A stretch of DNA of 64,000 bases from Archegozetes longisetosus (GCA_018873245.2 JAEMBT020000001.1:3844001-3908000), one strand, 5' to 3'; numbered from the stretch's first letter, positions 24,745 to 39,322 are shown. Notes: generated from the letters alone by a model not told the origin. Translations and numbers: made by a program.

Positions 24745-25466
24745 GAGGAAAACATCTACGAGTATCTCATTCCATTCGCTTTCTGTTTATTATAAGACAT
24801 TTATTAGTAAGTCTCTCAATGTATGTATTATTAACCTCTTTTTTGATTGAATAGTTTAAAAAATTAACAATTCTGATTAGTCAACTATATGATAAATGCA
24901 TATTACTCTAAGCCCTATCTATTATTTTCTCAATTAATTTAATGCTACTCTTTAGACATATTAGGCATACATTGAAACATATCCTCACTATTTTGTTAGA
25001 CCTGTTCATTTGCAATTTAAAAATTCAATTTCAAAATTAATCGATTTGCAAGTTCAACTAATTCTAATTAATATCTGATGTGATTTGAATTTAAATGTAA
25101 ACACGAACTGAAATTCAATGGAAAGCTTTTCCGGAATTGGATCGCATAATTCAATCCCAATTGGATATAAAGTTAGATTAATTACAAATAATCAAATAGG
25201 CATAAAATTGCATTCCGTACTCAAGTTAAATACTGACTTATCGATTTGAGATCTATTTTATTCAATTGAAAGTGCAGAGCATCGTAACTAATATTCAACT
25301 GAAAAACAGGTCGATTAGTTGAGTACAGCTTTTAATATGTAGATTTGAATGTATAGATTTTGATGTAAATCTTAATATAGATTTTGCATAGAAAAGACAT
25401 TTTACTATTTGCTATAATTTTATTAAAATCGGCGTTTTGTCAGCATTTGCATTGAAGCATTAGGAA

Positions 25467-25566
25467 CATTGAGCTATCTATACATTAGAGGCATTGAGCT
25501 ATCCATACATTAAACGCGTTCAGCTATCTATACATTAAACGCATTGAGCTATCTATACATTAGACA
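25467..25566. repeat. 25-bp minisatellite, 4 units
   Basis: Four 25-bp units of the form CATTGAGCTATCTATACATT plus five variable bases. Unit 3 begins CGTTCAG, a few changes from the others. Confidence 0.85.
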
Positions 25567-27432
25567 CATTTATGCCATAAACTATCCATTTTCGTTTAAA
25601 TGAATGCGCAGTGCTCTGCATCTAATAAACTTGAATTTTGTTTCGCTTATCATAACACTGAACTGTTTTTTAATTTGATTAAATCTAAATTCAGATATTG
25701 TCTTCTCCATAAAATTAATTTATTCTTACAAAAGCTTTTTATGATTTGAGAAAATTAATAATCTTTAGTTTTAAATCATATCAAACCATAACTGAAGCCA
25801 TTTATTCAAATATGATTTTATGCCATAATAGAGACCTCATATATAGTTGGGTAAACATGAGATTTTGTATTTGTTTTTAAGCTTTCATTTTTTCTTTATA
25901 TACTCTATTACTCTATTATAAAAGGCTCTAAAGTTTAGATATGACTTTTGGCTTTTTTATAGTATAGATATTATTATAGCTAAAGTGCTTTAGCAAACAG
26001 ATCCTATCCTATAAACAATATCGGGCCTTACTCTCAATTTTTATCAAACCTAACTTTCCCATTTCTATATTGACATTACACAGAAACCACTCTCTAGTCC
26101 ATAACTTCTTCTCAACCCATCTTTTATTAAACTTTGATACCCTCACTAAACCCACTCAATTCAGATAAATGGCTCTGATTTTGAAGTTGTGGTGTTTATA
26201 AAAACAAAAACTTGTTAAATAAATTACGTTTGATAACTGTTTTACCAGACCAACCAGTTTCAGGCTAACCAGTTTCTGATTGTATCAAAAGTTCTGATCT
26301 CAAGCTAATAATAAGGGATGAGAGGGATTGCCAGTGGAAAAGAGTGTGATTGAGATTGTCTGTCATGACCACCAGCCGATTATTGGGACACGCCTCACGC
26401 TATCAAATTCAGTCAAAATCATAGAAACCAGTGAATCATCGATATAATTGACTTTAATTTTGAAAATAGCTAACTATTTGTTTGATTAAAACATGCAAAA
26501 TCTGTTTGACTCTTGGGAAACATAAATGATATAACTCTGATCATTACGCTTTCTAATAGATTTTCTAACTAACTCCAAATTTGATTAAATGATAAAAATG
26601 ACTTAAGTGTAATTAGGCTTTACTGTATGGCAGAGTGACTGATTTTTGATTATCTATCTCTAACTCTCCTTCCCTTCGTAGTTAGGGTACAGTTGCGTCT
26701 TTGACAACAGTGATATAATAAATGGCTTTCCGGCCAGAACAATAAGGTTTTCATTGTTAAAGTTTTTTTTCCATCCGCACTCTAACAGCTCTCCAGTAAA
26801 AAACCGTTTGAGGTTTTATCATGTTTAGAGTTATAGTATTAATACTACAGTAAATATTAAAGATATTCTGTACACTTTCAAAGTATATCTTCTACTTCTT
26901 GCAGATCTACAATAAAATTGATTTATATTTAATGAATTTCAGTTCTGAAAATTTCAAATGTACTAAATTTGTATCTTTATTATTCAATATTTTTTCATCA
27001 TTAAATATTTAAGCTTTGTATATGATGAATGAATCATTTTGGCAAAAAGAGTCAAAATATAACCAAAAACTCAAAATACAACAAGATACTTTAAATTCCA
27101 AAACATCTCAACAAAACTGCATATCTTTTCTGAAAGATTTTCTAACTTTTGGCTCAAAGATCTCTTGGACGTTTGAATTATTTGTGTGTTATAATTAGAT
27201 CTGATCTAAGATTATTTTACATTTTACGCAGTGTATACACAACAGCTTCGACTCTTTTGTACTATCGATCCATTATTTTTATATTCACTAACACTTAGAC
27301 TAATATTGATCTGGCATTTGTCTGAGTCTTGAGCAGGAATTGTAAATCTCTGTCATGCAGCCTAACTTTGGTTTTGCCTAATCAAGTCTTAAAATTAATT
27401 GGACTTGTAATTTGGTGTCACTACAAAAAGAT

Positions 27433-27512
27433 CAATGCTCTCAACTGTACTACAATGCCCTCAACTGTACTACAATGTTCTCAACTCTACTAAAATGCTG
27501 TGAACTGTCCCA
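27433..27512. repeat. 20-bp minisatellite (CAATGCTCTCAACTGTACTA), 4 units
   Basis: Four consecutive 20-bp units with one to seven differences each; unit 4 is the most diverged. Confidence 0.85.
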
Positions 27513-29333
27513 TAAATTGTACTTCAAATTTATGTTGTGTCACAATCCATCAATTAATTGATTCAGTGCTACAATACATTAACAATTATTGTTGAATAAT
27601 TGTTTGATTTTCCTTATTAGCTTCAATTAAAGTCTATGTTAAGCAGAAACCCACTTAACAAACGCGAAAACTCCGTTCATAAAATCAATTTTGATCTGCA
27701 ATCATTGAGGACGAATAGTAATTAGTATTTAATCCCTTGCACCATCAAAACTAAAAATCTGTAACTTAATGAAGTCGACTAGTAAATTAGTTACATAATA
27801 ACTTTGAAGCCGAGTTTCTGGAACTTAGCCTGTTAATTTTTGAAAGTTGTAATTAATTTTTATGCCTATGATTATTTTCGAAAAGAGTTTCATTCGAAAA
27901 CTCATATCCGATCTCAATCTTATTTTTAGGTTTTTTAATTTACCATCAAACTTGATTCCGATCAAAGTAACTATTGCAAGTTAATCATAAGTTTAATTAA
28001 CTTTTTTGAAGAATCTTTTATTGAGATTGGATTATTAGAAGTCAGAGCTTTAAATTGAATGCAAAATATATTGAAATTGTGATTAAAATGTGAGCTCACG
28101 AAGACTTATATAACCGAAAGCAGAAATGAAAAAGTCATCAAACAGAAGTATTCTACATAAAACTTGAACGTCAATTCAAGTACAGTTTGAATGAGCTCTA
28201 TTATCATTTTTCATTTAGTTTATTCATTCGGATTTTGTGTCTCCTCTGCAATAACTTTATGGCAGCTCAACAATTAACTAAACAAAGTCTACCCCTTCAC
28301 AAAATATGACTCAAGATTTGACTTGAGTAAAAAAATTCAATTGTTTTTCAAGATATAATATAGAATTGAAACGACTTAAACATAAAGAATTATAGAATTA
28401 AAAAATAAAAACAAACAAATGAGAAGAAAAAAAAGAAAGAAAGAAAGAAAAAGTTAGTATGAGTGAACAATATATAAAAATATTATGTCTTCAGAGTCTA
28501 TTATAATGGCATCAATTTAAGTCAGTTGTCTCTTCTTTCTGTGAGTGGCACTAATGAATTCACAAGATTTACATAGCATTAAAGCTTAAGCTATATTTGC
28601 GGCATAAGAGAAATCTCATTCTATTGTATTGATAAGTCTTATCGCTATTGTATTGCCTGCCATTGATGGAGAGGAGAAGAATGAGTCCCATTTGCGCGTT
28701 CAAACCAATCGCGCTATTCTGTAGCTAATATAACAATAACTAAAACACATAGACTTGAGTCATGTTTGAGCATCAGTTTATACACTAAAATCAACTCGCT
28801 CTTAATCAACTTTTGCTCTTTTCATACCCTCTTTTACTTACGTTACTCTCTGCTTATTAGTTAATCTTAATGCGATTGAGCGTCTGTTATCCATGAGTCA
28901 CGTCTACCCATTTGGCCGAACAGTACGAGAAATGATTTGCAGCCTTTTCCTAATTTTTCTACTCTTCACAAGTCAACAAAACACTTGAAATCCATTCGGA
29001 CTCACTTTCACTACAATTAGAACATGGCAATGACTCTACTCTTGATTGTGAGCACTATTCTTAGACTTGTTCTATCCGTAAACACTATATATGATTGAGA
29101 GTGTGGACAAATGGTATATAACTTGAAAACATTGAAAGCAAAGTTTAGCTTCACTCTCATAATCAATATAACTATTGTTTCAAAATTGAGATAGCTATTC
29201 ATTTTACAGTTTTAACATGTGTAAGATTACTAAACTGAATATAAGTTATACTATTTCTCAAAACTATTACTCATATACTAAGACAATAGTCAGAGATTCT
29301 ATTGTTAAGTTCAGTTCAATTTATAGTTGAAGG

Positions 29334-29422
29334 CGAGTCGTGTGTGATATGCAGTCTTTGAACACGAGTCGTGTGTGATATACAGTCTTTGAACGCGAGT
29401 CGTGTGTGATATACAGTCTTTG
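29334..29422. repeat. 31-bp minisatellite, about 3 units
   Basis: Two full 31-bp units and one 27-bp partial unit, each beginning CGAGTCGTGTGTGATAT. Two base differences are visible between units, so the array looks young. Confidence 0.85.
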
Positions 29423-30012
29423 CTTTGCTTTTTCCACTTTCTGATGGCACAGAATGTCAATGAGATCAAACTGAATCTGTCACTACTACCAATGTAATAG
29501 TTGATCAAAACAAATAATTGGATTGCCTTCGTTTGTATTTCCTTTCTGTCCGTCACTGAAATGACTTGAGATAACAATTTGACTCATCAGAGATATATAC
29601 ACACAAAACTACATTTCTACTAATGTATAACTGATTTTGCAACTAAACTCATTTTAAAACTTTTAGTATAATATCTCAATTGCTGTGATTAGTCGAGAAA
29701 ATAGATTACTTAATTATAATTGAAAACAAGTAGGTTATAGATGAGAAAAATAAGTGAAAAATAAAAAGGAGATAGGTTAAAAGAGAAAGAGGTTTGACTG
29801 TTGAATGCTTAAGGTTCGATAGTGATTGTTATTTCTATTGATCTCTTATTTTCCTTATCCTAATCACTTCTCCAAACAAACTTGTGATTATTTGTGATCT
29901 TTTTATTACTCTAATTATTTGCGAACAACATCATAAAGAAATATCAATGCTATTATATCTAATTTATTATATATTATTCTAGTTATCTCGAGAACACTAA
30001 CCTAACCTAACG

Positions 30013-30101
30013 TGCAGTTAAATGGTTTTTAAAAACATACCTAACAGTTAATTGAAAATCAAGGCTTATTTTATATGACTTTTAAAAACCACTTAACTGC
30101 A
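30013..30101. mobile_element. 89-bp terminal-inverted-repeat element (MITE-like)
   Basis: The arms 30013-30039 and 30074-30101 are inverted copies (TGCAGTTAAATGGTTTTTAA against TGCAGTTAAGTGGTTTTTAA after reverse complementing), separated by about 34 bp. It is unrelated to subfamilies A and B. A CCTAACCTAACCTAA tract abuts its left side. No clear TA duplication is visible. Confidence 0.65.
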
Positions 30102-30920
30102 TATTGGGGTCTCAGAGCTATAAGTTGTGAAAAATTTGTCACTTGTCAAACAAGCTGTCATATTGAAAAGTTGGATTTTATTTATGAATTTGCTTATATA
30201 TTTTGACTGATACTTTTGAATCCTTCATAACTTACTCTATCCTAACTCACTCTAACACACGTCTTCTTTTCTTCACTTATGAAAACTCCATCTAAATGTC
30301 AACCAATTGGTATTAGATTTGAAGTTTGCTTTTTAAAAAATGATTTTTCAAATTTTTCAACTCCAAAATACCAAATATTTAGTTTAAGTTTCTTTATTCA
30401 CTAAGGCATTCAACTTTTGCCTAAAATTGATTATTTTTATTGAAATTTTCTCCTCATTTGACTACACTTTTGACTACACTTTTCTACATCTCAGGCAATA
30501 ATAAATTATTCAATTTTTCAATCAAGAGTTCAATATTTGGCTAGAAATGCAAATTTCGATTCATTCGGAAAATGTTTTAAACTAAAAAAAAAGGCAAAGA
30601 CTCATAAAAGAAAAGACTCATAAAGTTAGTTTGCACTAAAAGTTAGTGCGAATAAGGTTTTAAAACTAAAACAATTCCCTCAAGTATTGTTGTTTCAATT
30701 GGAAAGTTAAAGTCAAACTACTGACACTTACAGCGCATCACTTATTCTTCGGCTATTATTTGGGAGAGAATTGTAGAAAAAAACAAGTTATCTCTCATGT
30801 TATGGCAGAGCAATTCTTGCTTTCATGTCGACTTGCATTAAGAAACTAACATCGAATAAGTTCTTCTTTGGGATAAAAATAACGGCAACACTTTTTTCAA
30901 ATAAGTAAAGAACTTTTGTA

Positions 30921-31150
30921 TCACACTTAAAAGCTTAATAATCCCCGATAGCCACCAGAAGCCATACCTTCTCATCTTATCCTTTCCTTCACACCATTAC
31001 GTGGAAGATATGAACAAACTTATCGAATGCTTTTTACAGTAATCAAGGAAGTTACAAATCAAATCTGGCAACAAATTGACGTAGCCATGGAGCTGTTGAC
31101 ATAGCAACAGCCTTTCTCGTTGTTATGGACGATTATTAAGGTTTAAAGTG
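30921..31150 (+). mobile_element. MITE, subfamily A, copy 4
   Basis: A 230-bp element with TA at both edges. The left end is TCACACTTAAAAGCTTAATA, and the right end (ATTATTAAGGTTTAAAGTG) is its inverse. The interior keeps CAAATCAAATCTGGCAACA and GTTGACATAGCAAC. Confidence 0.78.
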
Positions 31151-33283
31151 TACGGCTAACTTGTGCTGTAATAAGTTGTAGTGCATCTGATAGATAGTAA
31201 TAATAATATGATAAAAAAATATTAACAGCTATACTCAACCGTTAAATCAAGTCTGACGCCAGACTACAATTGAGAAAAGATTTCTAACGATCAAGTGAGA
31301 TTCTGAATCTAGAAATAAGTGCAAAGCCATAGATTGATATTGTATTGATCAACAGGAAAAACTTGTCATTATTGAAATAACAATTTCCTAGAATTTAAAT
31401 TATTATTCATAAAAAATGTCAACATTACATAATAAAAGTGTTTCATATCTCACAGCTCATAAGTGAGATAAATGCAGAAAAGGCTGAGAAACGGAAAAAT
31501 TCAATTTACATAATAACTTCATAAATTAAATCGTACTGCATTTAATATTTCAATTAAATATTTAGCTTATTATATGGCAACTTATTCTTGTTTATTTTAC
31601 AGACAACTGTTTAGGAAAGCTAAATTTACTTACTATAAATAATAGTTGGGATGTTTTTGAGAAACAACTTCAAATAGTTAGATTTGGTTAGTCAACAATA
31701 TACCTGTTCATTGTTCAAATTTATTGCCAACTTTAGATTCAATGCAAGTGCCTTTGGGTTTAGAGTATCGCTCGCTAACTCTTCTTATGAATAAAAACGT
31801 AATTCATATACTTTTCAATATCATTATGTATTTGTATAGTCAGTACTCAAACAGTTTGAGTCTATTTTCTTCTATAATCAAACTCTGATTTTTTTATCAA
31901 TAAGTTTGAAAAATAAATAGAAAAATTTTGTTATTTACACCTTTTGTTATGTAAATTGAATTGAAAGGAAGGAAAAGAGTTTTTGAGGCAAAATAAGATG
32001 TTTTTTCTACTCGAATGGTACTTCATTGCAATACTTATACTATGTTTGAGAAATGAAACACATCCTCAAAATAAAAATCCTATTCCTTAATGTATGTGCT
32101 TCAAAACAAATCCTAAATTTATATTCAAATTTACATGTAATAAAATCCTATACTATAACTATTGGAATACTTTTTGCCATTTCTGCAGAAATTATGCTAA
32201 AAAAGTTATCTAAAACTTTGAATGTCTAACGAAACGAAATATTGGTAACTATAGTGAAATAGAAACTTAGAGAAACAGTGAAAAACTTAGAGAAACTGTA
32301 AGAAACTGTAAGAAACTTAGAGAAACTGTAAAAAGAAAGAAAATAGTCCACACATAACCAGTTGAAATCAGTCGGAAAGGTTGATCATTATTTGACAGAA
32401 CAGTATAGTAACTTAAGTTGGCCTTAACTAGAAGACCAAAGTTATAACAGCTATATTTAGGCGTAAAGATCTGACTCATGAGTGAGTAGAACTATTGTCT
32501 CAGCTATTCTTCGCACACATCACCGTCGCTAATGAGGTGTCAGGCTATTTAGTACCTAAATCTCTCTTGGGTTATATACCACTCCCTTCGCTATGTCCAT
32601 ACCCTAACTATTTATTGCTCAACAACTGTTCGGAAATGTTCTCTAAAACACATTTTTTGGAATAGTTTTTGTATTAAGTATTTTCGATTACTACTGAAGA
32701 TTATTCAGACTTTTCAATGATTAAAAGCAATTTATTTGTCAGTCAGCATAAAAGTTAATTACACTCGATCTGTGAAAAAGATAAATGAGTTCTAAATGCA
32801 AATAGAAATTTGAGAATATTATTAACAGAGAAATTGCAACAAATTTAAATAATTACTAAACTTCAATTAATCCTTTAATTAATTGCTCCATTTTTTCTTC
32901 TCTTCTCAATAGAGAATAAATGATAAAAACCTTTTCTAACATTAACTTAACTACAAAATACACTGTTAAGTACAAAATACACAGATTTGAAAATAAAAGC
33001 AATTTCAGAATCTATTATATTATTATTTTCTATAAAACAACAATTGACTCAATGCGTGAGAGAAATCTTGTGAATAAATGAAAGAAAGACCGGAAAAGAA
33101 GCCTTAAATCTAGCTGAGGATCATTTACTTTAGTTGAAACGTATTTTTACGCGACTTTAAGCATAAGTCTTTTTAGTCGTTAGTTATATATGATTTTTAA
33201 GCAAAGTTTTTTCTTTTAAAAAATACCTTATGCATTATTATATTGAAAAAATCTATTATAAGCCACTCTACAACACACATTTA

Positions 33284-33375
33284 TACTCAATAAAAATAAA
33301 ATCGCACATAGCAACTAGAAGTGACGCCTCGTTATGCAAACATTTCTATCTATCCGTAATAGTTCATCTAACATG
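33284..33375 (+). mobile_element. Possible truncated MITE, subfamily A left half
   Basis: After TA the sequence runs CTCAATAAAAATAAAATCG, then ATAGCAACTAGAAGTGACG, then CGTTATGC, in the same order as the left half of other A copies. No right end is found downstream. Confidence 0.4.
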
Positions 33376-35499
33376 AAATTCAATTCCTAATCATTTTAGA
33401 GAAAAAGGAAATTTAAATTAAAAATCAAGTTCAAATTGATATAGATTTGAGAAGGGATAAGATAGTAACGGTGCATTTCTCGCAGCTGTGCATCATTTCG
33501 ATGTCTCTTACTGTATCTATACAGTCAAAAAACAACATAATTGCACATTTCATCGTTGCGTAACTAATTTATTACGCGAAGCGCTGTTACAGCGAAAAAA
33601 GGTTAGAAAATATTCGTAATAAATCATATTTCGTGTTTGGAGTTTTATATTATAAACCGTGTTATGTATTGGTTAGATCTAGTCGTACTTTTATATTACA
33701 TGACCGGCACTCCCACTCTCTTCATAGACATTAGACTAGTTTTTCATTGAATAGAATGTTATACTTTTTTTTTATAAATAGTTTTTTCCGATAAATCTTT
33801 TTAATATGAACTTATGAAAAATATTAAATGTCATTCTGTCTTCTCTTTTTCATCTCAATAAAGTTATAATTAGAGTATGAATTCTATCAGTAAATTAACT
33901 ATTTTTTATAGATGTCATATCTGTTTGAATTATTACTTACTCTATGTTAAACATCTTTTCAAACCTAAACTTATAATAAAAATGTAAAATTGTTTTTATG
34001 TCATTTTATTGGCATTTTGCACATAATGCATTAATTAAATATAGGAATGGATTTTTACTATTTTTAGCAATTCGTGCGTTAAATAATTTAACATTTGATG
34101 ACAATACAAATCACGAAAAGTTATAATAAAGATAAAAGTCAATTATCAAACATTGAGTACTTTGCATAAAAACTGTTTTAATCATAGCATGATTTGAAAA
34201 CTGTTAAAGTGAATCAGTAGACAAGTGTTGACTGAAATGGTGGTTTTCTAAAACGTTAGTAAACTTTCAAAACAATGCTCAGTTTAGGGATTTGTTTAAC
34301 TTAATAGCAATTTGTTTAGAGTGATTCTAGAATTGAATAATTGGCTAGACATGAAAAGTAATGTGAAGTGCTTAGATAAAGTTATGCAAAATGCATTTCT
34401 AATAAAAGAAAAATTAGTTTGACCAGAAAGTGCTTACGTATAAAAGTAAAGTGAAAAATATAGTGAAGCGTTATCTCCTGTGGAAACAAATTGTACTGTA
34501 AGAGAGTGTCATTCTGGGGGTTTAATGCTATAAAATATAAGCACAAAATAATACAAATGTCACTTGCATTACAAATAGCGCTATAGTTTTGATATTCGTA
34601 AAAGTAAAATAAGGAACGAATAGTCAGAAAAAGTAGTATTTTTCTTGCATAACAAAAACCTTAAGTGACGGTAATGCAAATTGATTGGCTGACTGGGAAT
34701 TGTTTTCTTGTTAAGAAATCTTTTCTCTTCTTTCAAATCTAAATATGTTTGAATAATCTTAACATCAATTTTTAGGCTTTCCTCTCTCTTCTTCTCATTC
34801 ATTTGCATTTTTTTCTTTTCATAAAGAATCAAAAACCAGTTTCAAACAGAAATTCTTCGAATAGCTTTATTTCATTAATCAGTTCTAAGGGGTTCCAAAT
34901 TAAACAATTGTTTAAGAATACTTCAGATTCGGTAGTCATTTGTTTGAATAAATATATGCGCAAATGTTAAAATTAATCTCACTCATATATCTGATATCGT
35001 TTGATAGAACGTTTCAAATAACAAAACTGATTTCATATCTTATATCGATTTTGAGATAACAACGAAATAATTTTCTAAACAAATGGCAATTTTGGCGATC
35101 ATGTAATGATCATGAAAGCCGACTATTTTGAGGACATGGATAGTGAATCTAACAGAACATTACATAGAAAAATATATAAACAGTGAACAGAAAAAAAGAT
35201 AGAAAGAGAACATAAAAGTACATAAAAATAGTGACAAAAAACAGAATAAATATATGAGAGATGAAGCGTTGATAAAAGTTTTGATATTACAACAGCCTGT
35301 GTGTAAAGCATCTAAATATATATAACTATCAGAGTCTTTCTATGAGATTTTTTGTCTGTCAATGATAGGGGTTGAGAGGGAAGGAAAAGAGAACAAAATC
35401 TAAAGAAAAGAGAAAAGAAGATGCATTAAAATCGCATCATTCCTAGTGCGACAGCAATGCTCGAGGAAAAGCCTAACTATATATATGTCTACAGTTTTA

Positions 35500-35731
35500 C
35501 ACTTATATACTTTGTAGTCCTAGATAGCACCAACCAATTCATGTTGCTATGCCAACTTGCCTCTGATGCGCACCAATTTGTTGCTGAATTTAGTTTTAGA
35601 TTTGCTTTCATTATTATATTGAATATTCTATAAGTTAAGCAATATCTCATAAGTATAATGCTCTCATGGAAAGCATGTGACCACAACGTATGACTTCCGG
35701 TTGCTATCGCGGACTACAAAATAGGAGAGTG
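35500..35731 (-). mobile_element. MITE, subfamily A, copy 5 (opposite orientation)
   Basis: A 232-bp element flanked by TA. The interior is the reverse complement of the other A copies (GTTGCTATGCCAACTTGCC and GATGCGCACCAATTTGTTG read in reverse). The ends, CACTTATATACTTTGTAGTC and the matching inverse ending GGAGAGTG, are conserved. Opposite orientation supports independent insertion. Confidence 0.8.
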
Positions 35732-37064
35732 TACAGAAAAGTTAGAAAGCTGAAAATTTTCGGAAAGCATTGGCATTGATAGTGTGTTCCCCCTTTCACT
35801 CTTTTTGGTATATGCAATGTCTTAGCGTTAACGTTAACTATTACTTAACACTTTAGCTTTTTCTACTCTCTTTTCTCTTTTACTCCAACTGAAGCCATCT
35901 CTTCCATCATAGCCTTTCATTGCTGTACAGCCATAACGGATCGTTGTCTTTCTCTCTTACATCGCAAAGATTGGTGACGCCCAAGAAGACAATTACTTTG
36001 CGCTCAAATGTTTCATTGCTTACATTTGCCCTTCGACTGTATTTCCCTGTGTGTCCTATTGTGTATGATTTTTCTTTTAGATATAATATGATATTTTATG
36101 GGCATCCCAAAAATATTTATCTCTAAAAATTTGCAAAATATCTTTATATAGTTTGACCGATAAGTTATCTTTTGAATAAAGTATACCATAGTTTGAAAAT
36201 TTGTGGGTAGCTTTCATAAATTATAATTTTAATAGCCTTTTCCAATTGAAACTACGAAAAAACGTTTGGTAGACTTTTTAGAGGATTTATTTGCAATGGT
36301 ATCTAGTTTTCATATAATCTTGGAACATTATGCATTTATATCGATTTAGATAATGTAAAAAGTATTATTATTAGCATTTCGAATGAAATAATACTTAGCT
36401 AGAAAAGCAATTTGCCTCAGACTAATAGTTATACATATTTTGTTTAATAATTGTGATTGCTGACAAATTAATTCGCTAAAAACTAATATGTATTTAACAT
36501 CAATTTATTAGGAGACTGGTATATCTCTAATACTATTTATCATTGAAGCTTCATTCTGAAAGGTTAGAAAATAGTTAGGAATAGAAAAAGTATTTTTGAG
36601 TGAAAAACCTAAAACCATAGTTGACTTAAGAATCATGAAATAGTCTCCATTCTGGCGGATTGTGGCTAAATGTGTGCTCAGCGATAATAAATGATAGCGT
36701 TTATCATATAAGTCAAACAGTTCATAAATAATCAATGTAAATGATAATACATTTGGTAATCAAACCAGATGTATATATAGAAGAACTTACATCATAGCCA
36801 ATGATTATTATTGCCTCACAAAATGCCTAAATAAAACTTTTTTCTCACTCTCGGTCCGTAACTATCGCATTCTAGACCCGTAGATATCGTAATAAACCTA
36901 ATACTTAAATACCTTATAAAGATATTTAGTTTTGGCTTTCACGTAAATTAAAAAAAATTATTCTATACGATAGAAGATGAGTAATATTTATATTGATTTT
37001 TCGACTTAAGTACAAAAAACTATTAGGCTATACAGGAATTACTTAGTTGTGGAGAAAATGGTTA

Positions 37065-37067
<3 letters not shown>

Positions 37068-37112
<45 letters not shown>
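37068..37112. repeat. (GA)n microsatellite
   Basis: About 22 uninterrupted AG dinucleotides. This is the leftmost of a set of GA/CT tracts confined to the right part of the window. Confidence 0.95.
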
Positions 37113-37118
<6 letters not shown>

Positions 37119-38099
37119 TCAGCAAAAACAGAGCCCACGCTGTGTATCAATGTGAGTCAAAGTAGTAAACGTGAAATTTTCAGAGACATCCTAAAAGAAT
37201 AACAGTTAAGTAGATCTCTGGGTCTCATCTCTCGCATCTCTCCTGATCTCTTTGTCTCTCTGGCTTTTATCTATCTATCTCTATCTGATCGAATCAGAAT
37301 CGTTGTTGGATGAGAGCATAGAATGAGCTGCTCATCAGTTTAGGCCAAATGCATTAATCAAACTGTCTCTCACTTATACTCTATATATTTCTATATATAT
37401 ATATATATATATGTTTGCAACTTAACATCATATCATCAGAGTATTCGCTTATTTCTTCCCAAATACATGTCTTCAGGATATTATATTTTAAGTATAAGAA
37501 CTCGTTTAAACCAATTACTTCTGAAGTATTATTGCTTTTTCAAGTACTAAAAGATTAATCACATTGCTCAGCAGGATTGTCAAGCTGAAACATTCTCAAT
37601 TTTGTATAATTTTCAAATATTTTGATCACAGTTCAGATTTAATCAGAAATTTCAGCCGAAGTCTCAGTCGAAATTTCAGTTGAAGTCTAGCCAAACAGGA
37701 GTATAATAGTGTGGGTACAATAATGATGGAGCATTTGTTCAGTTGTTATACTACTAGAGATTATGTTTTTTAGTTGTTATACAATAACTGATTATGTTTT
37801 GTTGTCTAATATCGAAAAGATGATTGCACTGTATTAAAGTAACTTTAGCTAGAATGACCTTAGTTTCAGTGAAGTAACTTAGTCGATTACATTCTACTAA
37901 TGAAAAACAAGCATTGATTTAGTTATTGCTATGTGATCGCATTGTTTAGTTCTACACTGTTGTGTTCCTTTAATACTTTAGAAGGCTATTCGAAATTGTT
38001 CATGCTACTAAACAAGTCATTCTCTTAAATTCATATTATGCTCTACTAGTGATTTCTTTCTAAACCAATCAAATACGATTAGTTTTATTTAGTGTCATA

Positions 38100-38171
38100 T
38101 TCAGTACGATGTTCAGTACGATGTTCAGTACGATATCCACTACGATATTCAGTATAATATTCACTATGATA
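38100..38171. repeat. 12-bp tandem repeat (TTCAGTACGATG), 6 units
   Basis: Six 12-bp units that decay steadily from left to right (three close matches, then three variants). Confidence 0.85.
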
Positions 38172-38563
38172 CTCTCTACAAACTACCATATATACTAACA
38201 TTATATTCATTCATTTATTATTTAGAAACTTAATTATATTTAAAAACTCTTTAGTAAATTACGAGCATTTGGTGGAAAAATTGTAATAAAAGTATCTATT
38301 GTTTGTTGAAAGTTAATTACGTTTCTTTAAATCACAAGTTTTCTAATATCTGCGTAAGTTGCTCTAGAATTGAACAAAACTCTTATTTAGTCCTAACCAG
38401 TATTTCATTTCATTTGTTCTCAAAGGCAATAAGCATTAAATTAGGTGTTGTTGTGTTAGTGTTGTGTAATTCACTGCTTAATGCATGAAAAGTGGATCAA
38501 TTGGGAATACCTGACAGAGTGTTGGGTTTGTTGAGCAAATGTAGTGCAACCACGAAAACACAG

Positions 38564-38669
38564 CCACCAAGGCAGAGCTACCAGAGCAGAGCCACCAAAG
38601 CAGAGCCACCAAAGCACATCCACCAAAGCACATCCACCAAAGCACATCCACCAAAGCAGAGCCACCAAA
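38564..38669. repeat. GC-rich 14-bp minisatellite (CCACCAAAGCAGAG)
   Basis: About seven units alternating CCACCAAAGCAGAG and CCACCAAAGCACAT, much richer in GC than its surroundings. Open frames of 74-78 residues cross it on both strands, with Trp/Cys/Gly-rich or Pro/His/Gln-rich repeats. As 14 is not a multiple of three, the frames simply cycle through the unit, so it was not called as coding. Confidence 0.85.
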
Positions 38670-38929
38670 CTTTCCCCCAAAACGCAATTTCTCAACTGCT
38701 AACGACTGGTTCAATATGAGTCTCGATTCTGAGAAGAGGAGGCTTTGAATAAAATCAAATCATTCTATTATTGAGATATAAGTTTGAGTAATGATAATGC
38801 TAAACGTGGCTCTAAGGTATCATATGATCCTCTTTTATAATATGAATGCCATTACTCATAGTATATATGCTTAGATTATACTAACATTATAGCGATATTA
38901 GTTTTTAGCAGAAAAATACTTACTCTTAA

Positions 38930-39003
38930 CTGTTTCAAATGTATTTACTCTTAGCCACTTGCAAGTATATGTACTCTTAGCTGCCTCCAAATGTATGTAC
39001 TAA
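38930..39003. repeat. 25-26 bp tandem repeat, 3 units
   Basis: Three units starting ACTCTTA(A/G)C(T/C) and ending AA(A/G)T(G/A)TAT. Confidence 0.7.
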
Positions 39004-39322
39004 TTCTGTCCTAAATACGAAAATAATTATTCTTATCCTGTTTTTTTTCCCAATATAGCTTTTGGTTAATTAGCTTGGATAGAAAAAATCCAGATTTTGC
39101 TTCGGAATACCATAGCAGTAAAAGTACATAAATTTCATGTTAGGAATGATAGGATCAAAGATAAAAGAGGTTCTGTTGCCATGCAATGCTCCCTGCTTTA
39201 GGTCTTCTAAATCAAAATCAATCGATTTTCGACAAACAAATCAGATCTAAAATTGCACATTAAACTATGTGTATTATGTAACGATTAGCGGTGACATATT
39301 TCTCGATAGGATCTTTGTTTTG

